Assembly: GCA_002914805.1 (NCBI GenBank)
Contig: JXTB01000069.1
Coordinates: 913,308-977,307, forward strand
DNA length: 64,000 bases
DNA from: Parasponia andersonii
Taxonomy: Eukaryota > Streptophyta > Magnoliopsida > Rosales > Cannabaceae
Reading direction: 5' to 3'
Under the pieces are notes generated by a model, which was not told where the DNA came from, ran no database searches, and saw nothing but the letters and a program-made list of their open reading frames with translations. Made by a program: the position numbers and the translations under genes. This document shows, one piece after another, positions 22,901 to 35,139 of the stretch. The first letter of the stretch is position 1, and every line of letters begins with the position of its first letter.

Positions 22901-23317
22901 AAAAAAAAAAATAAGGGAAACTGCACTCGTACACGAGTCTTTGAACCGATGGTCCAAATTAAAAAACAGAACCTCTATGCTATACAACTTTATCCAAATA
23001 CAAACGAGTAATGATCATATAGAAAAATGAGACTCTTTACTTTCATTCCCACGTCAGACAAGCAAAATAGCAAAATCTTTTTATTTAACTCCTTGGGTGC
23101 ACTTTTAGTATTAATTTATCATTCATCCAAATATCATTTTAGGTATATGAATATATCAATGTTATCATAAAAGACAACACAAATTCATCTTGACCTATCA
23201 TTAATTTTAAGTAGGTTTCACTTAAAATCAAGCCTTAAATGAGTATCTAAAATAGGTATTCATATCCATAATTCCAACATTAATTAGCATCAAATTTTAT
23301 TCTTACTTTAAATAGTC
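19936..23317. other. AT-rich intergenic spacer, no gene recognised
   Basis: About 3.4 kb. The 123-codon minus ORF at 20968-21339 and the one at 22271-22483 show no known domain and have biased F/Y/K/I composition. A short (TA)8 lies at 22355-22370. The 22560-22780 part is less AT-rich but unassigned. Confidence 0.55.
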
Positions 23318-23916
23318 TCATTACAAAAAAAAAAAGAGGCTATAACAACAACATTTGTTGTTGCTACATCCCAAAAAGTCGTTGCAATAAAATTGTCATT
23401 ATAGGTCTATCGCTATAGGTACCTATAGCGACGATACAAGTTGTTGTCGATATAAACTTCCTATTACGATGATAAATGTCGTCACTGAAAGGTCGTTGAT
23501 GACTAGGTTGTCCGTCGTCCAACCTATAGTGATGAAATATATAGGTGTTTAAATTTAAAAAAAGAAATTAATTTAAATACTACCTATATTGGTTTTTAAT
23601 TTCTATTATTTAAGGACTTTTTAAAATTACTCTTAATTATCATTAGATAGATAATTAATTTATAATTTTTAGCTTTTATATCTTTATCACTTAATAATTA
23701 GTCATAACAATTATTATGTAAAACTTATTTTTTTGGTAATCATTATTAGCCATTTTTCTTAATTAATTAATTATGTAGAAATTTATCAAATATCAACTAT
23801 TTCTATACCACATTTATCATTTCATAAATTTTATCGAAAACTAATAAATTTAGTATATAAAACATATCATACAAAGAAAAAATTTTCAAAATTAAAAAAT
23901 AAACTTACTACGAAAG

Positions 23917-24044
23917 ACAGATTCATATAATATTTCAATACTATCATATTTCAACTATTAAAAAGTTAGATATTCCACAAACAGATTCATATAATATTTC
24001 AATACTATCATATTTCAACTATTAAAAAGTTAGATATTCCACAA
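23917..24044. repeat. Tandem duplication, 64-bp unit, two copies
   Basis: Positions 23917-23980 and 23981-24044 both begin ACAGATTCATATAATATTTC and are identical by eye. They lie inside the CACTA-like element. Confidence 0.95.
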
Positions 24045-24591
24045 ACCAAGTCCATATTTAATTTTTTTATTTTCCATTTTTCCAAAATTTCAACATATTT
24101 CATTAAATTAAAATATCATGCAACCAACACATATACGAATTCTTATTACATAATCACATTTTTATCAATCTAATATATATTCACACTAAAAAAAAATATA
24201 ATTCATACGAATATATTCTATTCTATTACCATCACACTCAAAAAATAAATAAAAATTTCGTAACCAAAATACTAACCTCAAAAAGGTTATTCCAATAGGT
24301 TAGATTTACTCCAATATCGTCCAATCTTCTATTAAAATTATTAATACAAAAAAATAGAAATTAATTACCTTACTTAATTAATAGTTATAAAAGATTTCTA
24401 TATACTTATTATTATAACTATATATATATATATTATATAACGTGGCTGAGGTGGCCACGGTGGCAGTAATTGAGAAGCTTAATGAGGGAGTGAAATAATA
24501 GAGGGAAGAGAGTAATGAGATAAGAGGGAGGGAGTGAGATGAGAGGGGGTGCGAGATAAAAGGGAGGCAGTGAGAGACTCTTAAGGGTTTG

Positions 24592-25446
24592 TAGAGAAAA
24601 TTAGAGAAGGAAAGAATAAAATAAAGAAAAGAGGTGGCTGGAAAAGAAGAAAAATGGAGAAAATAGGGCTAAATATGACAGGGTCTATAGCTCCCAAATG
24701 TCATTGCTATAATTGAAATAATACTATTTAAAAAATTTTAGGCGGCTAATATTTCTGTCAAAATTTCAGCAAAATATTTACAAATATGACATTTGTCGTC
24801 GCTATAAATCCTTTATTTTTTTAAAAAAATTTTAGAAATTCTTTGATTTTTTTATGTTATTAAAAAATTAATTCAATAAGTCTATAGTGACAATAGATGA
24901 TTAATTTTCTTAATGTTTTTAAAAAATAAAATTTAACTAAATTAATCCCAGATATTTTCATTCTTCCAGATGGCACTGAAAATGCGCTTTTTCTTACTAT
25001 AGGTTACTGCGTTTGGAGAGAAAATTAGAGAAGAAAAGAATAAAATAAAGAGAAGAGGCGGCTGAAAAAGAAGAAAAAGGGAGAAAATGGGGTTAAATAC
25101 GACATGGCTTATAGCTCCCAAATGTCGTTGCTATAATTGAAATAACACTATTTAAACTTAAATCTGAAATTTGAGGTGGTTAATATTTCTGCCAAAATTT
25201 CAGCAAAATATCTATAACTATGACATTTTTTTATTGCAATAGATCCTTTAATTTTTTAAAAAAAAAATTAAAAAATTCTTTGATTTTTTTATGTTATGAA
25301 AAAATTAATTTAATAGGTCTATAGCGACAATATATGATTAATTTTCTTAATATTTTAAAAAAATAAAATTTAACTAAATAAATCCCAGATATTTTATTCC
25401 CCAGATGGTATCGAGAAAAAGCCCTTTTTTTACTATAGGTTACTGT
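24592..25446. repeat. Tandem duplication, about 425-bp unit, two diverged copies
   Basis: Positions 24592-25011 and 25014-25446 share an ordered series of blocks: GAGAAAATTAGAGAAG, TATAGCTCCCAAATGTC, AAATTTCAGCAAAATAT, AATCCCAGATATTTT and TTACTATAGGTTACTG. They are internal to the CACTA-like element and clearly diverged, so this duplication is older than the 64-bp and 49-bp ones. Confidence 0.88.
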
Positions 25447-25523
25447 ATTTTTTCTATACATGTCTAAAGCGACATCTTTTATAGTTATAGGGATTTTGGT
25501 TAAAATTCTATGTTTGACGTACT

Positions 25524-25621
25524 AAACCAACGACTTGATGAAGTTATTGCTCAAAGGTAGGGCCATAGCAATAAACCAACGACTTGATGAAGTTATTGCT
25601 CAAAGGTAGGGCCATAGCAAT
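25524..25621. repeat. Tandem duplication, 49-bp unit, two copies
   Basis: Positions 25524-25572 and 25573-25621 each run from AAACCAACGACTTGATGAAG to CCATAGCAAT and are identical or nearly so by eye. They lie near the right end of the CACTA-like element. Confidence 0.93.
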
Positions 25622-25672
25622 GACAAAATATTGTCTATAGTGTCGTCGTTATAGATTTTTATTGTTGCATTA

Positions 25673-26424
25673 GTCCCGTTATAAAATAATATATATGTGG
25701 TTAAAAAAAAAGTTTCTGTACCACATCATTGTATTTACAATTTTGGTAATAATTAGTGTTCCTTTCGAGAAAAAACCCTACACCATCTCTTTCTTAGAAT
25801 TAGAATGATTCGTGTCCCCTACATTACTAGCTCTTAATAACAATTCAACGAAGGTGTTTACGTTGTAAATATTACCATTTACAAATCAAATGATTGAAAC
25901 TATTAAATGTGATTTGAAAAATAAAAACACCATTAAATGAAAATATAGATGAAGAAAATGTGAAGTATCTCATGCAAACTAACTAGATAAAAATCAGAAG
26001 ATAAAAACTAGACAGAACATTTTTTTTCCCTTTTAAAAGATATAGATAAAAGATATTAAAATTAAAAACGGGATTAAGAAGACCATTCTAAGCCTTTCCT
26101 AGCCGATTAAATCTAAAAGTTATTATATGTATATTGAGGATTAGACGTGATTAGCGCATTTTAATTAATATATCTATCAATAAGTTGACTACGCGACTGA
26201 CGCATCTCAATTATATATGTGTGGATCTTACGGTGGGCCTCAACAACCATAAGAAAGAAAATTTTGGAAAGGCAAATCTAAATATCACAGATTTGCATGC
26301 ACGTTAAATCGAAAATTTCTACAAGTTGTATTAATAAAGGTTTCATCAGAGGTACTTAAGAGATTCATCACCCGTGAGTACATGTTCTTATCCAACAACT
26401 ATTACGTTCAAATGATACTAAAAT
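25673..26424. other. Spacer between the CACTA-like element and the SINE
   Basis: AT-rich, with no gene or terminal repeat recognised. Confidence 0.5.
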
Positions 26425-26435
26425 AATTAGGACGT

Positions 26436-26760
26436 GTACCACCACCGAACAGGTGGCCTAACAGCAACAAAATTATCCTGAAAACTGAAAATTGTGGGTT
26501 TGAATTTGGATAACTCTTTTGAGAGTCTTAAATGTGAGAGTTCTTAGTGCCTAATATTCTATCTTCTTTTTTAGGAGGTTGTTCTCGCTAGTTATTCGAA
26601 TGAGGCTCAAGTGACTCACTCTACTGTCCGGTAGTAGCGGCCGGTCTTCTAAGGTCTTGAAGAATATTCTTAAATGAGGTTTAAGCTCTTATGATGACAC
26701 TAGAAAAGATAGCCATGGTTGGTTGTCCCATCTTCCCTTATTCTCCAACAAAAAAAAATA
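26436..26760 (+). mobile_element. tRNA-derived SINE with 11-bp target duplication
   Basis: The 325-bp body contains a pol III box A (TGGCCTAACAG, 26454-26464) and, 32 bp later, a degraded box B (GGTTTGAATTT, 26497-26507; consensus GGTTCGANTCC). It ends in an A-rich tail (CAACAAAAAAAAATA). The identical 11-mer AATTAGGACGT flanks it at 26425-26435 and 26761-26771. Box layout, tail and long target duplication together fit a plant SINE. It is moderately decayed at CpG positions. Confidence 0.75.
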
Positions 26761-26771
26761 AATTAGGACGT

Positions 26772-27125
26772 TATTCTACATGCAAAACTATATAATTCAC
26801 TATGTTGGGATTTTTTTTAGCTTGAGTAGAATTTTAATTGAGGGAATCGGGAGATGGAGTAATACTAATGTTTATTTTAAACTGGCCAATGATTATAAAA
26901 TTTAATTTCACTTGGCGTGAAGTTGATAAGCAAACATTAGAGAGATTTTTATTTTTTCTATTTTGAAAAAGAAAAAACAATTGAGAGGCTCGACAAGAAC
27001 CAATCTAGTTAGGATTCTTTCAAGTCTTTAGGATTAGGTTAGCTTATATAGATGTACTTTAGTGGTGGAGTTATATACGGAAATGTTATAAACTTAAAGT
27101 GAGAAACTTTGTAAAATGGCATTGT
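26772..27125. other. Spacer between the SINE and the CACTA transposon
   Basis: AT-rich, no gene recognised. Its right end (GCATTGTATT) is the left half of the CACTA target site. Confidence 0.55.
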
Positions 27126-27149
27126 ATTTACTACTAAAAATATCTACTA

Positions 27150-27420
27150 TCACGGCGCGTATACGAATGCGTCGTGATAACTGATTAACTATTACAGCAC
27201 TTAACAAGCACCGTGATAAACGGAGATAATACCTAAGCGCCGTGATAAACAGAGGCAATACCACGACGCCTGTCCCATCTTTAACGGCGCCCTTTGGGCG
27301 TCGTTGTATTTAACTTTCACAGTGCCCTTAAGGTGCTATTATATTTAATTTTCACGGTGTTCATAAGACTTTGTAATACACTTTTCTCAAAACCCACATA
27401 GCACCGAGCTAGGGGACTAA
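27150..27420. repeat. Left subterminal repeat region of the CACTA transposon
   Basis: Short GC-rich repeats in both orientations include CACGGCGCG, GCACCGTGATAAAC, GCGCCGTGATAAAC, ACGGCGCCCTTTGGGCGTCG and CACGGTGTTC. Such arrays are the transposase-binding zones of CACTA elements. Confidence 0.8.
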
Positions 27421-29789
27421 TATAAAGGACCCTAAAATGAGCCCAACAGATAATTTGCTCCCCCTTTCCTCTTCACTTCTAGCCGCAGCCAAGTCTCCCT
27501 CTTCCACCATTTTCACCATTTTTTCCGGTAAACAAGGTATATTTAAGCTTTTAGACTCATTTTTGTCACTAAAATTAGATTACTCATTGTCTTAACCATG
27601 ATTTTGACCAATTATTTTGTAGAAATTTCATGTTTTAGGTTATATTTGAAAGAGTCTATATTTGAAACCCTAATTTATCAAATGTGAATATCTTAAGCAT
27701 GCATTGATAATCTTTACTCTTATAATGCCGAGTTAGACTATTTATTTACTAGAAATCTTATTTTTGGGTATGTTTTGCTATTTAAGTACAAATTAATCCG
27801 AAATTGTTATTATTTTGTTGCTATTTATTTTATTTATTTTAGGTGAAATGTGAGTTCATTTAGTTGTAAAAAGTTTCAAATTGAAGATGTGTTATATGAA
27901 TGTATACAAATTTCATGTTTATTTACTAGAAATCATATATTAGGTTATGCTTTTTAATTTCCGTCCTTAGTATCAATTAATCCCAATTTATGTAATTTTA
28001 ATTGAATATTGTGTTTTTTTAGAAATTTACATATTCAATATTTTTAATTGGGTGAAGTCACGTGGAGTTGATCATTAGTTGCGAAAATTTAAAATTGAGA
28101 TAAGCTTTCTCAATTTCTACAAATTTTATATTAGATACTTAGTATTACTTAATTTGGACATGATCAATTACAAAAGGCCAGCTTCACCAATATTTTGAGG
28201 GCAAGTGTAAAATATATCTTTGAGAGACTCTATTATACTTGAATGTGATGAATTGGACCGTTTAGCGTTTATCGTAATTTGTAGACCAATTAAACTATTT
28301 GAGAAAAATCTGTGCAGTATATATAAATTAGTTTTCATGTATTACTCTTTTTTACTATTAATATTGGAAAAACGATCATGACCTATAAATTTATCATTTT
28401 ATTCATTATGATCACATGCATTTGCATGCCTCACAAAAGGACTTCTCATATTTCTATGAGACGACGACATTATTTGAAAACTTATAGTGGTGAGAAAGGA
28501 GATTAGTATCAAAAGATATTAGAACTATGAAAAAGTATGAAAAGTGGCACACATATATATCTTAGGTAAAAAGGAAAAAACAATTGATCAACCTGCAATT
28601 GGGCATTGTTGGCATAGTTGGTCTTTTCTATGTTCTCTATCGTGAAAAATATCCTCTTAGACTTCATATTGGGATCTTTGTCTCCATCTAAAGCTATATT
28701 ATTCAGAATTCAGTTTGATAAAAAATTAGAAGATTGTTGATTTTAGAATACCAAAAAACGAACCATATATATAGTAGCACATTAAGGTATGTTATCATCA
28801 AAATTCTCTATTTTCTTGGGGCATGAGAATATGATTAATTGATATAGAGACATTTTTTAAATTTAAGTGGCACTAAATATATTCATTGGAGCTATCTCTA
28901 TATATTCTTTTTTTCCCCGTTCTCAAAATTTTGTCTCAACTCTCAAGTTTCTCATATACAAAAAGAGTGATTTGCCTATTTGTACGAGCTAGCTAGAATC
29001 GTGAATAATGTAAAGAACGTGTATATATCAACATTTATACAAAACCTATCAATAGTCTTGATTTTCTTTTTGATGTTTGAAAGGTTAACTTGAGTTCTTT
29101 GATTCTAAAATTTTTTATTTGTTGGATATAGATTGTTGTTGTAGAATTCTATATCATTTTTTAGTTGTCAATATTCTTATTTTGCATATATACTTATTTC
29201 AAATATATGAATTTTCAAATTTAAAGTATTGTGGATTATAGATGTTTAACTTTATTTATCATTTTAATTTGTATATAGGTTTTAGTAGAAGTTAGAGTAC
29301 TTAGATTATTTGTGAATTAGCAAACTGAGCAAACTGAAGTATGTTTTCTCAAATTTTTTTCTTATATTGACTTATGTCACTTTCACATTGGTTTTATCTT
29401 ATTATTTTAGAAAATTTAAACTAGATAAGATATGATATCATATAGAAAATTGTATGTTATGGTGATATGATGATGTTATAATTGTGTGGAATTGCTTGAG
29501 TTTATTATTTGTGTTGATATTATTCTGTCATATGTTATATTTGGTTGATTGACAAATTGTTTGTAACAAATGAGACTATTTAAGAATAAATTAAGTTCTG
29601 AATTTAGTAGCACTTAGAAATATAAGAATAATTTGAAATGAGTATTAATATATAATTGGTAGTTTAGTTACTTAATTGGTTAATGCTAGAAATAGGGGAG
29701 ATTATGTACAATTTTTTATGGTACTCAATTTAGTTAGTTTTTTATATCAATTGTTTATTTATTTATTTATTTTTTCAATTGTGCTTAGA
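27421..29789. other. 5' non-coding part of the CACTA transposon
   Basis: About 2.4 kb of AT-rich DNA between the subterminal repeats and the first recognisable codons of the transposase. No domain was seen. It may be the promoter and leader of the transposase transcript. A short pyrimidine-rich stretch precedes 27540. Confidence 0.55.
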
Positions 29790-32700
29790 ATGGATAAAGA
29801 ATAGTTATTGGTGGATAGATTATCGATTGAATATAGAAAGGGAGTTGATAGCTTTTTGGAGTTTGCTATTAAAAATGTCAAAGATTCCAATTTAATTCCC
29901 TGTCTGTGTATTAAATGTGGAAATTTGCAAAAGATAGGTATTAAAAAGATAAAAGAACACTTATATTTTAATGGAATAGATTAAAGTTACAAACAATGGA
30001 TTCAGCATAGTGAAAAGATTCTAATTACTGGATTTTCGTCAAAGAAGAGTATAAGAGATGATTATGAGTTAGATTTAAATGATGATCTTTTTGAAATGAT
30101 TGATAATACACAGTATAAAACAGATGTAGATCCTATTAAGTTTTAATCATTACTTAATTTTGTTGAGAAACCGATCTATCTAGGTTGTACGAAATTTACA
30201 AAGTTGTCTGCATTATTGAAATTGTATAATTTGAAAGTAAGACATGGATGGAGTGATAAGAGCTTTTCAAACTTGTTAGCTTTACTAGGAGAGATATTGC
30301 TAAATGATAATGAGATGCCATCTTCCTTTTATGAGGCCAAACAAACTTTATGCTCATTAGGTATGCAATATGAGAAAATTCACGCTTGCCCAAATGATTG
30401 TATTTTATATCGAAAGAAATTTAAAAATGCAATTTGTTATCCAGTATGTGGTGAGCCTAGATGGTAACAGAATTAGAATTCTAAGGAGGTAAAAGTTGGA
30501 ACCCCTGCTAAGATTTTGTGGTATATTTCTCAAATTCCTCGTTTTACCAATCTATTCCGAAATCGTGAGCATGATAAAGATCTAATATGGCATGCAAATC
30601 AGAGGATAGAAGATGGTAAACTTAGACATCCAGTCGATTCACCAGCTTGGAAAACAATAGATTACAAATGGCCTTCTTTTGGAAGTGATCTAAGGAATCT
30701 TCGTCTTAGTCTATCTGCAGATGGTATTAATCCTCATACAATTCTAAGTAGCAAATACAGTTGTTGGCCTATAATGCTTGTAATCTATAATCTTCCTCCA
30801 TAGTTGTGTATGAAAAGAAAGTTTACACTTCTTACAATGTTAATATCAGGACCTAGACAACCTGGTAATGACATTGATATATATTTAGCCCCGTTGATTG
30901 ATGAGTTGAATAATTTGTAGAATGATGGTGTGAAAGCCTATGATGCATATAAGGATAAAGATTTTACTCTTAAGGTTATGTTACTATGGACAATCAATGA
31001 CTTCCTTACATATGGGAATTTGTCTTGGTTTTCCACCAAAGGATATAAAGTATGTCCTATTTGTGATGAGAAAACAAGTTGTCAGTTCTTAATACATGCT
31101 AGAAAATTGAGTTATATGGGCCATAAAATATATTTCCTCGCAAACATGTATACAGAAATTGGAAAAAAATATTTAATGGTTCTCAAGAATTTGAATTGGT
31201 ACCACAACCTTTAACTGGTATAGAGAAACTAGAAACAGTCTCTAAGCTCGAATTTAGGTTTGGAAAGGTTAAAATAAGTGATATCAGTAAAAAAAGAAAA
31301 AGACACAGTAATGTGAAGGTTGTAAAAACCGCAAAGAGTTGTTAGAAGAAGAAATCTATATTATTTGAATTGGAGTATTGGCAATATTTACTTATAAGAC
31401 GTAACTTAGATGTCATGCGTATTGAGAAAAACATATGTGATAGTATAATTGGAACTTTATTAAATATTCTAGAGAAGAATAAGGATAGTATTGGTACTCG
31501 TATGGATCTTGTTGATATGGGTGTTCAAAAAGAGTTAGCTCCTAAAATGGGGAAGAAGTGAATATATTTACTTCATGCTTGCTTTACATTGAAAAAGGAA
31601 GAAAAATATCAATTGTGTCAATCTTTATTTATGTGAAGGTTCCTGAAGGCTATTCTTCTAATATTAGAACAATAGTAGATATAAACAATTTGAAACTAGT
31701 TGGACTTAAATCTCATGATTGTCATACACTAATGCAACATCTGCTACTTATGAAAATTAGGTCCATATTACCTAAAAATATTCGATATGCAATCATTGGA
31801 TTATGCTTATTTTTTAATGGAATTTGTTCTAAGGTGGTGATATATCCAAGTTAGACGAACTACAACGTGAACTTGTTGTAACATAGTGCATGTTCGAGCA
31901 GTTTTTTCCTCCTAGTTTTTTTGATATAATGATACATATTATTGTATATTTGATTAGAGAAGTAAAGTTATGTGGTCCTGTTTATTTGAGATGGATATAT
32001 CCATTTGAGAGATACATGAAAATTCTAAAAGGATATGTTAGAAATCAAAGCCAGCCAGAAGGATGCATTGTAGAGTGTTATATCGCTGAAGAAGCTATTG
32101 AGTTTTGTTATGAGTATTTGGCAAACATAAAAGCTATCGGAGTACCCGTATCTTTAAATATTAATAAAAGCGTAAGTGGTGGTGTCTTGTGTACAGTTAA
32201 ACGAGAATAACTAGACCAAGCATATCATATTGTATTACAAAATATAACTAAAGTCCAACCTTTCATCGAGTAAGTTTTATTATGAATTAGATTTTCATTG
32301 AATGAATGTTGAATTTTTTAATAATAATGGTTTACTTTGGGGATGATTTGTTAAAGCGAGCATATAAATTGGATCAAAACACAATTCTCAATGAAATCAA
32401 AAAGAGAGAAGTGGATCCATCATGAACATCATCGAACTTTTATTAGTTGGTTTCGCAAATGGATAATTCTAATAAGTTGTTATAATTAATAGTTTTATTT
32501 CATTTTTCTCTATTTTAGAGTATGAGTACTAATATGTTGGGTTTTCTAATTGTTAATTTTATATTTTGAATAGATTGTAGTTGAAATGAACAAGTCTACA
32601 CACAATATATCTGATACATTGAAATGGATATCACGTGAACCATCATTGGATGTAATTAAGTATAATGCTTATCAAGTTAACAGTGTTCATTTTAGCACAA

Positions 32701-33240
32701 GAGACCGTGATAACATAAGAACAACCCAAAATAGTGGGGTAAGTATTGTTGCAAAAACTATACAATTTTTAAGTTCTAAGGATAAAAACCCAATAGAGAG
32801 TGATGTGGTATACTATGGCATTATCGAGGAAATTTGAGAACTTGATTTTATCACATTTTGGTTGCCAGTGTTTATGTGTCAATGGGTAGAGAGTAACCAT
32901 GGGATTAGAGAAGATTAGTTAGGCTTCACTTTAGTTGATCTAAACCGGATAGGTCACAAGAATGATCCATTTATATTGGCAACACAAGCAAAACAAGTAT
33001 TTTACATCAATGATCCACTTGATGCTCAATAGTTAATTGTTCTTGCAATAAACCGAAAGAATATCAAAATTTAGGAGTTGAAGATGAGAACGAAATACTT
33101 GTTACTCATGAAATATTCTTAAAAGGAGTTTCAGTAGAGGCTTTGATAGAAGACGTTAATGAATATGACGCTACATGTTTACGAGATGATGGTGAAGGTA
33201 TTTGGATTGATAATCAAAAAAAAAGAAACCAATGAGGTAC
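29790..33240 (+). pseudogene. TNP2-type CACTA transposase, degraded
   Basis: From ATG 29790 the N-terminal transposase-associated zinc-binding domain reads RLSIEYRKGVDSFLEFA and CLCIKCGN with a TAG at codon 5. The Tnp2 core follows at about 30190-31560: HACPNDCILYRKKF, LSLSADGINPHTILSSKYSCWP, then GPRQPGNDIDIYLAPLIDEL, which holds two candidate DDE aspartates (ADG and NDID). DUF4218-like sequence at 31660-32210 reads LKSHDCHTLMQHLL, then FFPPSFFDIM, GPVYLRWIYPFERYMK and PEGCIVECYIAEEAIEF. A DUF4216-like tail is at 32586-33060 (TRDRDNIRTTQNSGVSI, DPFILATQAKQVFYINDP). Multiple in-frame stops and frame changes make it non-functional. In live elements this enzyme binds the subterminal repeats and cuts the ends. 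Confidence 0.9.
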
Positions 33241-33401
33241 AAATCAAATAAGTTATATCTTTTTGTTTCATTTTTATATCTTTATAGATTGATGTTTTGT
33301 TTTTTTAAATATATTATCTCTTATGTTTACATACTTATTATTTTCTATCTTAATTTTTGATCTACATTTGTGGTTTTATTATTTAATAGGTAGTTATTGA
33401 C

Positions 33402-35033
33402 ATGAAAAATAAAGGTGCAGATGATATTTATCAATTTATACCATCACAAAGTAGTCAAAGTGAAAGAAAACACAAAAAGAAACTAAGAGGAACGGCTCAA
33501 ATGAAAGAGTTGATTATAAAAAGAAGTGATAACAAAAAAGAAGTAGTCACGTACAATGAATGGGGATAACTAACTGGGGATGAAGGTAAATATTTGACGA
33601 GCTTTTGTGACTTTATGGTTTGTCGCAAGATCCTAATCAACATTAATAACTGGACGCTTGTACCAAATGACCTAAAAGATGAGCTCTGACATATAATATT
33701 GGTATGAGCATGAATCTTTCTATTTCATATTTATTAGAATATATATTTGGTATTAACATTATTTTTTTTACATTATAGGAAACATTTGTATTGGACTACA
33801 AAGCAAAAAAAGAAACTTTAAAAAGTTGTGGGAAAATGTTTTAAGTCTAGGATTACAACTGAACTGATTTATGAGTATAGACATACTTGTCTAGAGTTAT
33901 TAGAGCACTCTCCAGCATCATATGCACCTTGGATTAAACCTAAAGTTTGGGATGAGTTTGTTAAAAAAAGAATAAGTGCAAAATGAGAGGAAGCTAGGAA
34001 AGTACAACAGGGAAGAGCGACACAAAATAAATATCCACATCGTATGTCTTGCTTGGGTTATGCTGGATTAGAAGCTAAGATTGAAAAATTCGAGAGCCAA
34101 TGTGGTATTGATAGATCCGAGCTATGGAGTAGAGGACGTGTTCCTAAAAAAGGAGGCCATCTTGAGGAAATCAAAGTGATAGTTGATAGAATTGTAAGTT
34201 GCTTATTACAACATATTGATTATATTAATTTGTAATTTTGTTAAAAGTATAGCATAGTCTAATGTTCAATTCTATACATGTTTTGTGGGAAGATTATACT
34301 CAACAGTTCCAAGAGGAAAATCTCGAGATAGATAGTTCTAACGATATCTTAACAATCGGTTTAGGCACTCCTGAATATTCTGGATGTGTACGGGGAATGA
34401 GATTTCACATTAGCTATAGACAATATTTTCATCAACCTACTCCAACAAAGAAGCAACAATCATTTGATTTGAAATAATGGTAAAATGAACAAACACGCAA
34501 GATGCAACAAATGCTTAAAGAACAAGAAGAACAGTTCAAAGTAGAAATTGCTAAGATTCAAGTAGGATAACAAAGTAATGTTAGTAGTTCTAATATAACT
34601 CTTTCACGGCCAGAAGTTCAAAGGGAAGAAGTGCAACCACAAGAAATACATGTAAATCCAATAGTGACTGTAAGAACATCTTCACGACTCAAAAAAATAT
34701 GTTTATATGAGTTTCTTTCTTATTTGTTTATTTACTACTTGTATTTATAAATTGTATTTAATTTTTTATATTATAGAACCAACCATGTAAGCTTGCAGTA
34801 AGGTCTCGTGATAACATAGTTGCTTTAGGACATATACAAGAGTCAACCTCATCAACTATTATTCACAGCAGAGAATTGGGGAAGCATAATTTTCGTGTAT
34901 CAGTAGAGGTTATTCTTGATACTACAATCCTAATTCCTATTCCAAATCCAGATGATGATACAAAGTTGGTAGGTGACGCACTTGGATTGCATCTTACATG
35001 ACCTAAGATACTTGTCATCTTTGAAGATAATTA
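33402..35033 (+). pseudogene. Transposase_24/TNP1-like second CACTA protein, degraded
   Basis: In-frame pieces include KLRGTAQMKELIIKR, KEVVTYNEWG, RATQNKYPHRMSCLGYAGLEA, then LTIGLGTPEYSGCVRGM and, after an intron-like gap, VGDALGLHLT. The order matches the En/Spm-associated Transposase_24 family, in which R/K-rich, GYAGLE and LGTPE-GRVRG motifs recur. Stops interrupt all frames. By analogy with TNP1/TNPA it would bind subterminal repeats. Exon limits are only approximate. Confidence 0.72.
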
Positions 35034-35139
35034 GGTATGCATACCCATTTTTCAAATAAATTCATCATTTATTGAATTCTAATGTGAATTATTAACTTGG
35101 TTGTTAACATTTCATTATTTATTTGGATTTTAGCAGTTT

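Larger units (their letters stand above)
23318..25672. mobile_element. Non-autonomous CACTA-like element
   Basis: The left end reads CATTACAAAAAAAAAAAGAG then CTATAACAACAAC. The reversed right end reads TAATGCAACAATAAAAATC then TATAACGACGAC, a degraded CACTACAA-type inverted repeat. Near both ends there are repeated CTATAGCGACGA-like motifs in both orientations (23400-23440, 23450-23500, 25440-25660), as in CACTA subterminal regions. There is no transposase. The exact outer bases and the 3-bp duplication could not be fixed. Confidence 0.55.

Noticed and set aside
26454..26507. tRNA gene
   Set aside because: Box A and box B are present but there is no cloverleaf or acceptor stem; target duplications show it is a SINE.
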